From NCBI RefSeq assembly GCF_025567385.1, contig NZ_JAOQJU010000015.1, forward strand, positions 1 through 64,000: DNA of 64,000 bases. The letters run 5' to 3'. Under the pieces are notes generated by a model. It made no database searches. It worked only from the letters and a program-made list of their open reading frames with translations, and was not told where the DNA came from. Positions 51,339-59,775 of the stretch are shown here, one piece after another. A program made the position numbers and the translations under genes. How positions within the stretch are numbered: position 1 is the stretch's first letter; every line of letters begins with the position of its first letter. The stretch comes from Claveliimonas acetigenes. Its GTDB lineage: Bacteria; Bacillota; Clostridia; Lachnospirales; Lachnospiraceae.

Positions 51339-52148
51339 ATGCCGACACTAGAATATAATCCGGAGCGAAAAGAATTGTTAAAAGAGATATCAGAAACGCT
51401 GAAAGAGATCGGACAGGCGGGACATATTGTGAAATATTACTGGAAAATAGGAAGACTTGCGGAACAATTAATTATTCAAACTCTTGGTGAAGAGAATTGT
51501 GTGTTTCCCATAGATATTGAGGCGCTTGTGAAAGAATTCGGAATTGAGGTTGAAGATGAATTCATGGACAAATTTCAGAATACCAATGTCCGAGCACTGA
51601 ACCGCAAGATCGGGCAGCTCGTCATCCGTAAGGATTCGTATACCGGAGAGAAGAGCGTGATTATACATATCGATAATAAAGTGCCGCCCTCTTCCAGGCG
51701 GTATGCAATTGCGAATGAATTTGTTCATTATCTGCTTCATTATGATGAAGACAGGTATTATGAGAATTATTTTATCATGCCTATCTGTCCGGTTAAGATG
51801 GAAGAAATCGCAGCAGATATTTTTTCTGTATTCCTATTGATTCCTATGAGACAGTTTGTTGTAGAGTTCGCCCAATATGTGGAATATCGTGTGAACACTC
51901 AGAAGGTTCCAATCTCAACGGAAGAGTGGATGCGGTATTTGTCAGAACGCGCTGTTCTGTCGGATTATTATGTGGCGTATGGGTATCAGTATCTTCGTGG
52001 AATCGGATACTGGGTTTATCAGGCTTATAATGCTGCAGAAGAGCAGATGAAAGAAATCGCTATGGATGAGGAGGAGAAGAAAGAGATTATAGAATGGATG
52101 GATGGCTACTATACAAAAGAAAGAAGTCGGTGGATCTTCCAGGCTTAA
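51339..52148 (+). CDS. ImmA/IrrE-like protein with degenerate zinc motif
   Basis: 269 residues. The layout FPIDIEALVKEFGIEVED, then a strand-rich region, then RRYAIANEFVHYLLHYDED and MEEIAADIFSVFLLIPM is that of ImmA/IrrE metallopeptidases. The usual HExxH is NEFVH (126-130): the first histidine is asparagine, while E127 and H130 remain, so zinc binding is doubtful and it may be a sensor or pseudo-protease. It is the fourth gene of the immunity-like module, 62 bp after the HD-Hsp90 gene, and is followed 44 bp later by capE. Confidence 0.65.
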   Translation: MPTLEYNPERKELLKEISETLKEIGQAGHIVKYYWKIGRLAEQLIIQTLGEENCVFPIDIEALVKEFGIEVEDEFMDKFQNTNVRALNRKIGQLVIRKDSYTGEKSVIIHIDNKVPPSSRRYAIANEFVHYLLHYDEDRYYENYFIMPICPVKMEEIAADIFSVFLLIPMRQFVVEFAQYVEYRVNTQKVPISTEEWMRYLSERAVLSDYYVAYGYQYLRGIGYWVYQAYNAAEEQMKEIAMDEEEKKEIIEWMDGYYTKERSRWIFQA

Positions 52149-52192
52149 TGGGATAGATAGAGCATCAGAAAACAAAAGGGAGGAAGAACAAC

Positions 52193-53239
52193 ATGTTCCA
52201 AGGAAAAACATTACTAATCACAGGCGGTACAGGCTCGTTTGGCAACGCAGTCCTGGACCGCTTTTTAAAAACAGATATCAAAGAGATACGTATATTTTCC
52301 CGCGATGAGTTAAAGCAGGACAATATGCGTCATTTTTATCAAAAAGAATTCCCTGAGTACAGCGATAAGTTGAAATTCTACATTGGAGACGTCCGTGACA
52401 TCCAGAGCGTGAGGAATGCCATGCACGGAGTTGATTATATCTTTCATGCGGCAGCATTAAAGCAAGTTCCATCCTGTGAATTCTTCCCGGTAGAAGCGGT
52501 GAAGACTAATGTGTTGGGAACGGAGAATGTGCTGACTGCGGCAATCGAAGCTGGGGTAAAGAAAGTCATCTGCCTTTCTACTGACAAAGCGGCATATCCG
52601 GTGAATGCCATGGGAACATCCAAGGCTATGATGGAGAAGGTGATTGTGGCGAAGTCAAGAACGGTGTCCCCAGAAAAAACTGCAATCTGTTGTACCAGAT
52701 ATGGCAATGTTATGTGTTCCAGAGGCTCTGTTATTCCATTATTTATCAGTCAGATAAAGGATGGGAAGGAATTGACAGTTACTGAGCCTTCTATGACTCG
52801 TTTTATTATGAGCCTGGAAGAGGCGGTTGAGCTGGTGGTATTTGCCTTCCAGAATGCAGAGTCAGGAGACATTATGGTTCAGAAGGCTCCGGCATGTACG
52901 ATTGAAGTGCTGGCACAGGCAGTAAAGGAAGTATTCCATGCAGAGAATCCAATCAAAGTGATCGGCATCCGCCATGGAGAGAAAATGTACGAAACATTAT
53001 TAACGAATGAAGAGTGTTCCCATGCCATTGACATGGGAAATTTTTATCGTGTACCATGTGACAAGAGAGATTTGAATTACGACAAATATTTTAAAGATGG
53101 CGATGTGGAGCGGAATACGCTGACAGAGTTTAACTCAAGTAATACGGAACTGTTGGATGTTGAGCAGGTGAAGCAGAAACTCCTATCTTTGAAATATATT
53201 CAAGATGAACTGGCTGATTGGGAAACTGGCTGTTTTTAA
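52193..53239 (+). CDS. capE: UDP-GlcNAc 4,6-dehydratase/5-epimerase (CapE/FnlA-like)
   Basis: 348 residues, extended SDR. LLITGGTGSFGNAVLDRFL is the nucleotide loop, HAAALKQVPSCEFFPVEAVK the core, and AMGTSKAMMEK the MxxxK active site in place of YxxxK, a hallmark of CapE. It performs the first step from UDP-GlcNAc to UDP-L-FucNAc. It follows the defence module and precedes capF and capG, and RBS GGGAGG is well spaced. Confidence 0.93.
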   Translation: MFQGKTLLITGGTGSFGNAVLDRFLKTDIKEIRIFSRDELKQDNMRHFYQKEFPEYSDKLKFYIGDVRDIQSVRNAMHGVDYIFHAAALKQVPSCEFFPVEAVKTNVLGTENVLTAAIEAGVKKVICLSTDKAAYPVNAMGTSKAMMEKVIVAKSRTVSPEKTAICCTRYGNVMCSRGSVIPLFISQIKDGKELTVTEPSMTRFIMSLEEAVELVVFAFQNAESGDIMVQKAPACTIEVLAQAVKEVFHAENPIKVIGIRHGEKMYETLLTNEECSHAIDMGNFYRVPCDKRDLNYDKYFKDGDVERNTLTEFNSSNTELLDVEQVKQKLLSLKYIQDELADWETGCF

Positions 53240-53263
53240 ATGATTTTTGTGGAGGAATTCATT

Positions 53264-54466
53264 ATGAACATTTTAATTACTGGTGCCCGGGGGTTTGTCG
53301 GCAAGAACCTTGTGACGAATTTATACAATATTAAAGATGGAAAGAATCGTACCAGGAATTTTGAGATTGGCGAGATTTATGAGTATGATATAGATACAGA
53401 ACCAGCCCTGTTGGAAAAATTTTGCGAGAAGGCTGATTTTGTGTTTAATCTTGCCGGAGTGAATCGACCGAAGGATAATGCAGAATTTATGGCAGGAAAT
53501 TTTGGATTTGCATCGACACTTCTGGAAACATTGAAACGGTATGAAAATACTTGTCCGGTGATGCTTGCGTCTTCCATACAGGCGACGCTGATCGGTCGTT
53601 ATGGTGAATCAGATTATGGAAAGTCTAAGCTGGCAGGAGAGGAACTTTTTTTTGCTTTTGGAGAAGAAACAGGAGCAAAGGTGCTGGTATACCGTTTCCC
53701 GAATCTTTTTGGAAAATGGTGCCGCCCGAATTATAATTCTGCTGTGGCTACATTTTGTAATAATATTGCAAATGATTTACCGATTATGGTAAATGACCGT
53801 TCTACGGAGTTGGAATTGCTTTATATTGATGATTTAGTGGAGGAACTTTTGGATGCCTTAGAAGGAAGGGAGCATCATTGTGACTATGACGGGCTGGAAG
53901 TGAAGGATTCTGCTGCGGGAAGATATTGTTATGTGCCGGTGACACATAGAGCAACGCTGGGAGAGATTGTTGATTTGTTGGATAGGTTTAAGAACCAGCC
54001 AGAGTCCTTGGTGATGCCGGAGATTCCGGCTGATTCATTCGCAAAGAAGTTGTATTCTACGTATTTATCTTATTTGCCGGAGAAAAAGGTATGTTTTCCA
54101 CTGAAGATGAATGTGGATGAGCGGGGCAGTTTTACAGAGCTTTTGAAAACAGCGAACAATGGGCAGTTTTCCGTGAATATCTCAAAACCGGGTATTACGA
54201 AAGGACAGCACTGGCACAATAGCAAGTGGGAATTTTTTATTGTGGTAAGTGGACACGGTTTGATTCAGGAACGGCGGATTGGCTCAGATGAGGTGCTGGA
54301 ATTTGAAGTGTCCGGTGAAAAGATCGAGGCAGTACATATGCTGCCGGGATATACGCACAATATTATTAATTTGTCTGATACAGAAAATCTTGTGACTGTG
54401 ATGTGGGCTAATGAACCATTTGACCCGAAACATCCAGATACATTTTTTGAAAAAGTGGAGGAGTAA
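53264..54466 (+). CDS. capF: CapF/FnlB-like bifunctional reductase with C-terminal cupin
   Basis: About 400 residues. N-terminal SDR (MNILITGARGFVGKNLVTNL, FNLAGVNRPKDNAEFM, YGKSKLAGEELFF with YxxxK) and C-terminal cupin (DERGSFTELLKT, ISKPGITKGQHWHNSKWEFF with metal histidines). In CapF the cupin epimerises at C3 and the SDR reduces at C4. ATG 53264 is the natural start; the open frame before it has no RBS. It ends 2 bp before capG. Confidence 0.93.
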   Translation: MNILITGARGFVGKNLVTNLYNIKDGKNRTRNFEIGEIYEYDIDTEPALLEKFCEKADFVFNLAGVNRPKDNAEFMAGNFGFASTLLETLKRYENTCPVMLASSIQATLIGRYGESDYGKSKLAGEELFFAFGEETGAKVLVYRFPNLFGKWCRPNYNSAVATFCNNIANDLPIMVNDRSTELELLYIDDLVEELLDALEGREHHCDYDGLEVKDSAAGRYCYVPVTHRATLGEIVDLLDRFKNQPESLVMPEIPADSFAKKLYSTYLSYLPEKKVCFPLKMNVDERGSFTELLKTANNGQFSVNISKPGITKGQHWHNSKWEFFIVVSGHGLIQERRIGSDEVLEFEVSGEKIEAVHMLPGYTHNIINLSDTENLVTVMWANEPFDPKHPDTFFEKVEE

Positions 54467-54468
54467 GG

Positions 54469-55629
54469 ATGGCGTCTTTTAAGAATAATGGGAAGCTAAA
54501 GTTGTTAATCATTGTCGGAACAAGACCGGAGATTATCCGTCTTGCAGCAGTGATTAAAAAGTGCAGGAAATATTTTGATACGGTGCTGGCACATACGGGG
54601 CAGAATTATGATTATAATCTGAATGGAGTTTTCTTTCATGATCTGGAGCTGGATGATCCGGATGTGTATTTGGATGCAGTCGGTAAGGATTTGGGAGAAA
54701 CTATGGGGAATATTATTGCCCGTTCCTATGAGCTGATGGTGGAGATTCAGCCGGATGCAGTACTGGTTCTTGGTGATACCAACTCTTGTCTTTCAGTGAT
54801 TGGGGCAAAGAGATTGCACATTCCGATTTTTCACATGGAAGCAGGAAATCGATGCAAAGATGAGTGCCTGCCGGAGGAAACGAACCGAAGGATTGTAGAT
54901 ATTATTTCAGATGTAAATATGTGTTATTCCGAGCACGCACGGCGTTATTTAGCGGAAAATGGTCTGCCGAAGGAACGAACCTATGTGACAGGTTCACCGA
55001 TGGCAGAGGTGCTGCATAGCAATTTGAAAAAAATTGAGAGCAGTGATATTCATATGCGGCTTGGATTGGAGAAGGGAAGATATATCCTGCTTTCTGCTCA
55101 CCGAGAGGAAAATATTGACACGGAGAAGAACTTTCGATCTTTATTCACGGCTATTAATAAGATGGCGGAAAAATATGATATGCCAATTTTATATTCCTGC
55201 CATCCACGTTCCCGGAAGCGATTGGAAAGTTCCGGTTTTCAACTGGATAAGCGTGTGATTCAGCATGAGCCACTAGGATTCCATGATTATAATTGTCTGC
55301 AGATGAATGCGTTTGTGGTAGTGTCGGATAGTGGTACACTGCCGGAGGAAAGTAGTTTCTTCACATCTGTGGGACATCCGTTCCCGGCAGTATGCATTCG
55401 CACATCCACTGAGCGACCGGAAGCATTGGACAAGGCTTGCTTCATCTTGTCAGGCATTGATGAAAAGGGATTGCTGCAGGCAGTAGATACGGCAGTGGAG
55501 ATGAACCGGGATGGAGATGTGGGAATTCCGGTGCCGGATTATGTGGAAGAGAGCGTCTCCACAAAAGTGGTAAAGATTATTCAGAGTTATACTGGTGTTG
55601 TGAATAAAATGGTGTGGAGAAAAGAATAA
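54469..55629 (+). CDS. capG: UDP-FucNAc-forming 2-epimerase (CapG/FnlC-like)
   Basis: 386 residues. IIVGTRPEIIRLAAVIKKCR, LAHTGQNYDYNLNGVFFHDL, LVLGDTNSCLSVIGAKRLHI, HMEAGNRCKDECLPEETNRR, LSAHREENIDTEKNFRSLF and VVSDSGTLPEESSFF follow the CapG/WecB fold with the HMEAGNRC variant typical of CapG. It completes UDP-L-FucNAc. It is the last capsule gene; the accessory island with structured RNA elements begins 40-60 bp later. Confidence 0.92.
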   Translation: MASFKNNGKLKLLIIVGTRPEIIRLAAVIKKCRKYFDTVLAHTGQNYDYNLNGVFFHDLELDDPDVYLDAVGKDLGETMGNIIARSYELMVEIQPDAVLVLGDTNSCLSVIGAKRLHIPIFHMEAGNRCKDECLPEETNRRIVDIISDVNMCYSEHARRYLAENGLPKERTYVTGSPMAEVLHSNLKKIESSDIHMRLGLEKGRYILLSAHREENIDTEKNFRSLFTAINKMAEKYDMPILYSCHPRSRKRLESSGFQLDKRVIQHEPLGFHDYNCLQMNAFVVVSDSGTLPEESSFFTSVGHPFPAVCIRTSTERPEALDKACFILSGIDEKGLLQAVDTAVEMNRDGDVGIPVPDYVEESVSTKVVKIIQSYTGVVNKMVWRKE

Positions 55630-55666
55630 TATAAGTAGTATTTTTGAAAAAATATTGAAAGACCTG

Positions 55667-55761
55667 TCGAAAAACCAGATGAAATGTGGTAAAATAGAGA
55701 CGGCTAATCAAGGTAAGGAAACAAGGAGAACGGAGTTCTATGGTTTTTCTTACCTTTTTTT
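55667..55761 (+). ncRNA. Structured RNA element, copy 1: promoter, hairpin and terminator
   Basis: A promoter-like pair, TCGAAA (55667-55672) and TAAAAT (55690-55695), spaced 17 bp. Downstream, GGCTAATC is followed by AAGGTAAGGAAAC (55710-55722), pairing with GTTTTTCTTACCTT up to a T7 run. An inner stem AGAAC/GTTCT has a three-base loop. A second copy at about 59776-59872 shares bases 12 after the -10 onward, with compensating changes in the inner stem. It could be a terminated small RNA of about 60 nt or an attenuator for the following gene. Confidence 0.65.
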
Positions 55762-55835
55762 GACCCTATATAGATTACGCATAAGCACTAAATAATGGAA
55801 AGAATTGGTGTTTACGAAAAACAAGTGGGAACTAC

Positions 55836-56144
55836 ATGGTTTGGAAACACGGGATTTTTGATTTTAGCATTGATCAGGTTATCTATTTTATACCAAGAAA
55901 TTTTGGAGAAAAACTTAATTCGTTTACGATAACAGTCAACATGAGTTTTGATTCACCATCGTTTGATATGGAATTGAGAGAAATCGGCCATGTTAAAAAG
56001 GAAAGAGGTGTTTCTGAACATATTCTTAAATATCACAGGAAAATAGAAAAGGATGATTGTGTTAAGTATTTTTTTAAAATTGATAAAGAATGTATTAATA
56101 TGGACAATGTTTATTACATATTTATAAAGCCAAGAAAAAAATAG
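55836..56144 (+). CDS. Hypothetical 102-residue protein
   Basis: A small, AT-rich, strand-rich protein (FDFSIDQVIYFIPRNFGEKL, TVNMSFDSPSFDMELREIG, YFFKIDKECINMDNVYYIFI). No membrane segment or known motif. It lies 75 bp after the terminator of RNA element copy 1 and would be the first product if the hairpin is an attenuator. RBS is weak (GTGGGA). It may be a remnant or a small accessory protein. Confidence 0.45.
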   Translation: MVWKHGIFDFSIDQVIYFIPRNFGEKLNSFTITVNMSFDSPSFDMELREIGHVKKERGVSEHILKYHRKIEKDDCVKYFFKIDKECINMDNVYYIFIKPRKK

Positions 56145-56272
56145 TACAAAACCCGTAACAAGGAGAAATACCGGGCAGAGCATGAGCACAGATAATCGAG
56201 AGTAGAAAAAAATACATATAAATGATATAATCGAAAAAATCTGTCGAAAGTGGGAACAGAAAAAGGGTTCTA

Positions 56273-56696
56273 ATGACAAGATTCAGATTTTTGAAAGTCA
56301 GCAAATACGTACTGCTTGGAATGATGACAAGAAGAATGGTATTTTTCAGTTCAGGATGTTGTGGCAGTTTTGACAGATAGTGTCGATCCCAAACAATACA
56401 TCAAAAAGATGCGTACCCGCGATCTAGAACTTTCCTCCAACTGGGGTACAATTTGTACCCCAGTTGAAATGACCGCTGCTGATGGAAAACGAAGAAAAAT
56501 CCAGGCAGCCAATGTAGAAGGTATCCTGCGAATCATTCAGTCGATTCCATCTCCCAAAGCAGAACCCTTTAAGCTATGGATGGCACAGGTAGGCAGAGAG
56601 CGTATCGAAGAAACCATTGACCCGGAGCTGATCATAGACCGGGCGCTCGAAACCTATAGAGAACGTGAGGCTGCATTTTGTGCAGTCTGGTGTTGA
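56273..56696 (+). pseudogene. BRO/DinD-like phage protein remnant with two frameshifts
   Basis: Pieces in three frames reconstruct the N-terminal domain of BRO/DinD-like proteins: KIQIFESQQIRTAWNDDKK, EWYFSVQDVVAVLTDSVDP, KQYIKKMRTRDLELSSNW, ANVEGILRIIQSIPSPKAEP, LWMAQVGRERIEE. One missing base after ATG ACA (about 56278) and another near 56333 separate them, and the normal C-terminal part is absent. Phage-like debris. It contains a 23-bp near-perfect palindrome (56441-56463). Confidence 0.65.
56441..56463. repeat. Perfect 11-bp inverted repeat inside the BRO-like remnant
   Basis: CTGGGGTACAA and TTGTACCCCAG are exact complements around a single T. It coincides with codons for WGTICTPV, so it may be ordinary coding sequence. 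Confidence 0.6.
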
Positions 56697-56754
56697 ATGA
56701 TACAATAAGAATACAGAGTTACATAAAGATGGTATAGCGGAAGAAGGAAAAAGC

Positions 56755-57483
56755 ATGGATAAAAAGAATGTTATTAGCCACGCAATTGACATAATTGTTC
56801 TGGCACAGGAACCGAATCCTTTGTCATGCATCAAACTGGCGAACAATATGATTACGGCAGAGGATCCAATATCAGAGTTAGTCTATAATATGGCAAAGTC
56901 TGAACTTTCGGTAGCAGAAGGGATTATGGCGAACTTTGTTTACGAAGGGGATAAGAATGGTGCGATTCATCGAATCCTGACGCATCTGGAGACGGCAGCG
57001 AAGATGGCGATTGATTATTACAAGAAGAAAAATAACGCAGAAAATCCAATTAATTTTATGAATCCCTGGTTTTTAACTGAGAAAGGGAAGACAGTGCATG
57101 GTGATATTGTCAGGATACAGTATTATCAATGTGTTTTACATACATTGCTGGGAAGTGATTCTGAATGTATTGTTCGGCTGCTTCAGCAGATACCGCTATA
57201 TACGGACTATCAGTTTGGCATGTATACGGATGCGGTTTCCAGATTATTTGATACAGAAGAGTGGGAGAATATTCTTATTTACAGAAAATATTACTTTATA
57301 GAAAATATGTGCTGCGCGGCGGATATGATAGATCGTATGCCTTATCTCTTCCCAGGATCTACGCTGATTAATGATGGATGTCTGAAACGGTTGCAAAGGT
57401 TTTTGGAGACGCGGGTGGATGCAGGGTTGGCGAAGGTCATTGTGGAGCAGAGATTGAACATGAATGTGAGAAATTACATATAA
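56755..57483 (+). CDS. Hypothetical helical protein of the accessory island
   Basis: A 242-residue protein, all-helical in appearance, with repeats of acidic/hydrophobic helices (LSCIKLANNMITAEDPISEL, AIHRILTHLETAAKMAIDYY, CIVRLLQQIPLYTDYQFGMY). No catalytic motif, membrane segment or known domain was recognised. It starts 58 bp after the BRO remnant with RBS AAGGAA. The next gene is 230 bp away. It could be a structural or adaptor protein of the island. Confidence 0.6.
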   Translation: MDKKNVISHAIDIIVLAQEPNPLSCIKLANNMITAEDPISELVYNMAKSELSVAEGIMANFVYEGDKNGAIHRILTHLETAAKMAIDYYKKKNNAENPINFMNPWFLTEKGKTVHGDIVRIQYYQCVLHTLLGSDSECIVRLLQQIPLYTDYQFGMYTDAVSRLFDTEEWENILIYRKYYFIENMCCAADMIDRMPYLFPGSTLINDGCLKRLQRFLETRVDAGLAKVIVEQRLNMNVRNYI

Positions 57484-57711
57484 TTCACAGTATGTTGCTT
57501 TTAGTAAGATTCTGGTGGTTGACATTTTGATTATGCAATGCTAAACTAAGAATTACCAAAGAGTCTGAACTATATTTTGATATATTTCGACATTTCTTTT
57601 TTATTTTATGATAATATATACTTAAGATAGACGTCGATTTTTGTATCTGCTTCGTATTATAGGATGCCTGGTGCTATAATAAATACGAATGAGAAGCAGG
57701 AGTGTATCTAT

Positions 57712-58311
57712 ATGGGGCAGATGATTTATTTTGATATGTACAGAAGAGAAGAAGGTGATACGATGTGTAAGGTACTGGAGAAAATACATAATAAGACGGC
57801 AGAAGAGTTATTGAAAGAATACGATGTTTATGATTCACTCCCAATTGATTTGGAGAAGCTGGTTACATCCATAGGATTATCTGTGTTGCCTGTTGACTTT
57901 ACACTTTTGGAGGAGGCGCTAAATAAAAAAGATATCCTTGGTCTGGTACTTACATCGGGAAATGATGCGGCTATTTTTTACAGAAAGACAGATTCTGTTA
58001 ATAGAAAAAGATTTACAATAGCACATGAATTGGCGCATTGTTGTCATTTGGATCCGGCAACCACAGAACCACATATTGAGTATAGAATTGATGAAGATAA
58101 AAAAGATGAATTCGAGAGAAAAATGGATATATTTGCAGGTGAATTGCTGATTCCATTCAAAAAGCTGAAGGAAGTATATATGTCTTTGGAAATACCGGCT
58201 TCAGCTGTTTTGGCTAAAATATTTAATGTGTCAGTTTCTGTAATGGAGGCAAGACTCAACTATTTAAAAATTTCCCATTACAATAACAAAGGAATCCCTG
58301 TGACGTATTAA
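57712..58311 (+). CDS. ImmA/IrrE-family metallopeptidase
   Basis: 199 residues: LPIDLEKLVTSIGLSVLPVD, RKRFTIAHELAHCCHLDP with intact HELAH (105-109), and ERKMDIFAGELLIPFKKL, which supplies the third ligand. Family members cleave repressors of mobile elements or stress regulators (ImmA with ImmR; IrrE). Start ATG 57712 follows CAGGAG; ATG 57763 is an alternative. The next gene is a 2TM protein 24 bp downstream, a recurring arrangement of metallopeptidase plus membrane protein. No repressor gene is next to it. Confidence 0.85.
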   Translation: MGQMIYFDMYRREEGDTMCKVLEKIHNKTAEELLKEYDVYDSLPIDLEKLVTSIGLSVLPVDFTLLEEALNKKDILGLVLTSGNDAAIFYRKTDSVNRKRFTIAHELAHCCHLDPATTEPHIEYRIDEDKKDEFERKMDIFAGELLIPFKKLKEVYMSLEIPASAVLAKIFNVSVSVMEARLNYLKISHYNNKGIPVTY

Positions 58312-58335
58312 TGTATAACAGGTGGAAGGTATGAG

Positions 58336-58857
58336 ATGGCAGATATATTGAGTGGTAGTCAGAAGGAAGAAAAAGATAACGCGGCCATGAATTTAAGCAA
58401 TGTTATAAATTCTTTAGAGATAACTGTTCCTGAAAAGCAGAAAGTAGAAATTGAAAAGGATGAAAAGAGTGATCCGAATAGTATTGATGTGATAGAGATG
58501 AATGTACTTTTTGAGATGAAAAGCTATATTTATCAAAAGGTTCTTGGACCGGAATTGCAGGAAAATGAATCGTTAAAACGTGAACAGAAAAAAGCATTAA
58601 TGAACAATATTTTTAAAATATTAAAGTGGCAATTTATATTTACTTATGTGTTCGTTACAGTTCTTTTGGCTGCGGTTTTGTTTTCGGCCTTTTTAAAGAT
58701 AGAGGCGAGTACAATTAGTACAATAATAAAGTTTATTCAATTTTATATTACCTCTATTGTTGTTGAGTTGATTTCCATTCTCTTTTTTATAGTGAAAAGT
58801 GTATTTGATAAATCAATTGTTGAGTTATTTAGGAATTTTGACAGAGAGAAGAAATAA
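58336..58857 (+). CDS. Two-helix membrane protein paired with ImmA/IrrE
   Basis: 173 residues: an acidic soluble N-terminus (1-95), helices at about 97-120 (WQFIFTYVFVTVLLAAVLFS) and 128-154 (YITSIVVELISILFFIVKSV), then a short tail (FDKSIVELFRNFDREKK). The helix-loop-helix with conserved SIVVEL and FDKSI blocks resembles proteins often found next to ImmA/IrrE genes in mobile or defence loci. A membrane-effector role released by proteolysis is an attractive but unproven idea. Confidence 0.6.
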   Translation: MADILSGSQKEEKDNAAMNLSNVINSLEITVPEKQKVEIEKDEKSDPNSIDVIEMNVLFEMKSYIYQKVLGPELQENESLKREQKKALMNNIFKILKWQFIFTYVFVTVLLAAVLFSAFLKIEASTISTIIKFIQFYITSIVVELISILFFIVKSVFDKSIVELFRNFDREKK

Positions 58858-58950
58858 TCTATAAACATCCATCTCGGTTTTGTATTTACAAGGCTAAGAT
58901 GGATTCGTTTTAATAAAAGCAGTGTAATATTTTGGAAAGGATTTGAGTAT

Positions 58951-59496
58951 ATGAAAATAGCAGTATTATTTCCGGGTATCGGATATACCTGTGACAAGCC
59001 GCTTCTCTATTATGCGGGGAAATTGGCGGCGGAACATGATTATAATGTGCGGCCGGTGGCTTATGGGAAATTTCCTTCCGGTGTTAAGGGAAATCGTGAG
59101 AAAATGGAGCAGTCTTTTTATAGTGCGCTGCAGCAGGCAGAGGAGATTTTGAAGGACGTGCGCTGGCAGGATTATGAAGATATTTTATTTATTTCCAAGA
59201 GTGTCGGGACGATTGTCGCCGCCTGCTATAAGCAAAAATATCAAATTAAGGCGCGAAGTATTTCCTTTACGCCCTTGGAAGATACCTTTTCCTTTGCGTC
59301 TGGTGAGGGGATTATGTTTCATGGAACTGCTGATCCATGGGTAAAGGACAGCAAAAAGATATATGAAGGCTGTGAGAAAATCGGGCAGCCGCTCTATGTC
59401 ATTGAGAATGCCAATCATTCTCTGGAGACTGGCGATGTGGCGGAGGACCTTGTTAATCTGGCAAAGATTATGAGGTGGGTAGAAGAATATATATGA
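58951..59496 (+). CDS. Alpha/beta hydrolase
   Basis: 181 residues with a compact alpha/beta-hydrolase layout: nucleophile serine in ISKSVGT (S84, a variant elbow), aspartate in FHGTADPW and histidine in NANHSLE. N-terminal IAVLFPGIGYTCDKPLLYYA is the first strand and oxyanion region. Likely a small esterase or lipase; substrate unknown. Its last codons overlap a relic of a pRiA4b ORF-3-like gene, so the region downstream has been rearranged. Confidence 0.8.
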   Translation: MKIAVLFPGIGYTCDKPLLYYAGKLAAEHDYNVRPVAYGKFPSGVKGNREKMEQSFYSALQQAEEILKDVRWQDYEDILFISKSVGTIVAACYKQKYQIKARSISFTPLEDTFSFASGEGIMFHGTADPWVKDSKKIYEGCEKIGQPLYVIENANHSLETGDVAEDLVNLAKIMRWVEEYI

Positions 59497-59637
59497 TTTT
59501 GGAGATGATTGGATATTCAGCATTACAGTATCAAAGATCAGTGAAGCAGGGGAGAGTTTTGAGCCGCGCATAGTCAAATCCAAGGGCATATTCAGCAGTA
59601 TCCAGACTATGATGAAGAGGAATGTGACTATGAATAA
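59492..59637 (+). pseudogene. Fragment of a plasmid pRiA4b ORF-3-like gene
   Basis: The frame beginning in the hydrolase stop reads YDFGDDWIFSITVSKI, then EAGESFEPRIVKSKG, and after a one-base shift near 59583 HIQQYPDYDEEECDYE. YDFGDDW is the signature of pRiA4b ORF-3-like proteins; the N-terminal part is missing. Confidence 0.5.
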
Positions 59638-59740
59638 AAATGAGTGATGCTATGAGTTTACGAAAGGTATTTTAACCAGGGAGGAGACGATTACCAGACT
59701 GATTTGTAAACAGATGTCCATGTTTGATGTTCGGTTATAA
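59630..59740 (+). pseudogene. Short ORF with in-frame stop, function unknown
   Basis: ATG 59630 reads five codons to TGA (59645-59647), then the same frame continues CYEFTKGILTREETITRLIC, ending TAA 59738. It looks like a small protein gene interrupted by one stop. The remainder of the 59497-59961 gap holds the second RNA element. Confidence 0.35.
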
Positions 59741-59775
59741 AAGTGACAAAATTATCTCTCATTTTTCTCAAAAAA

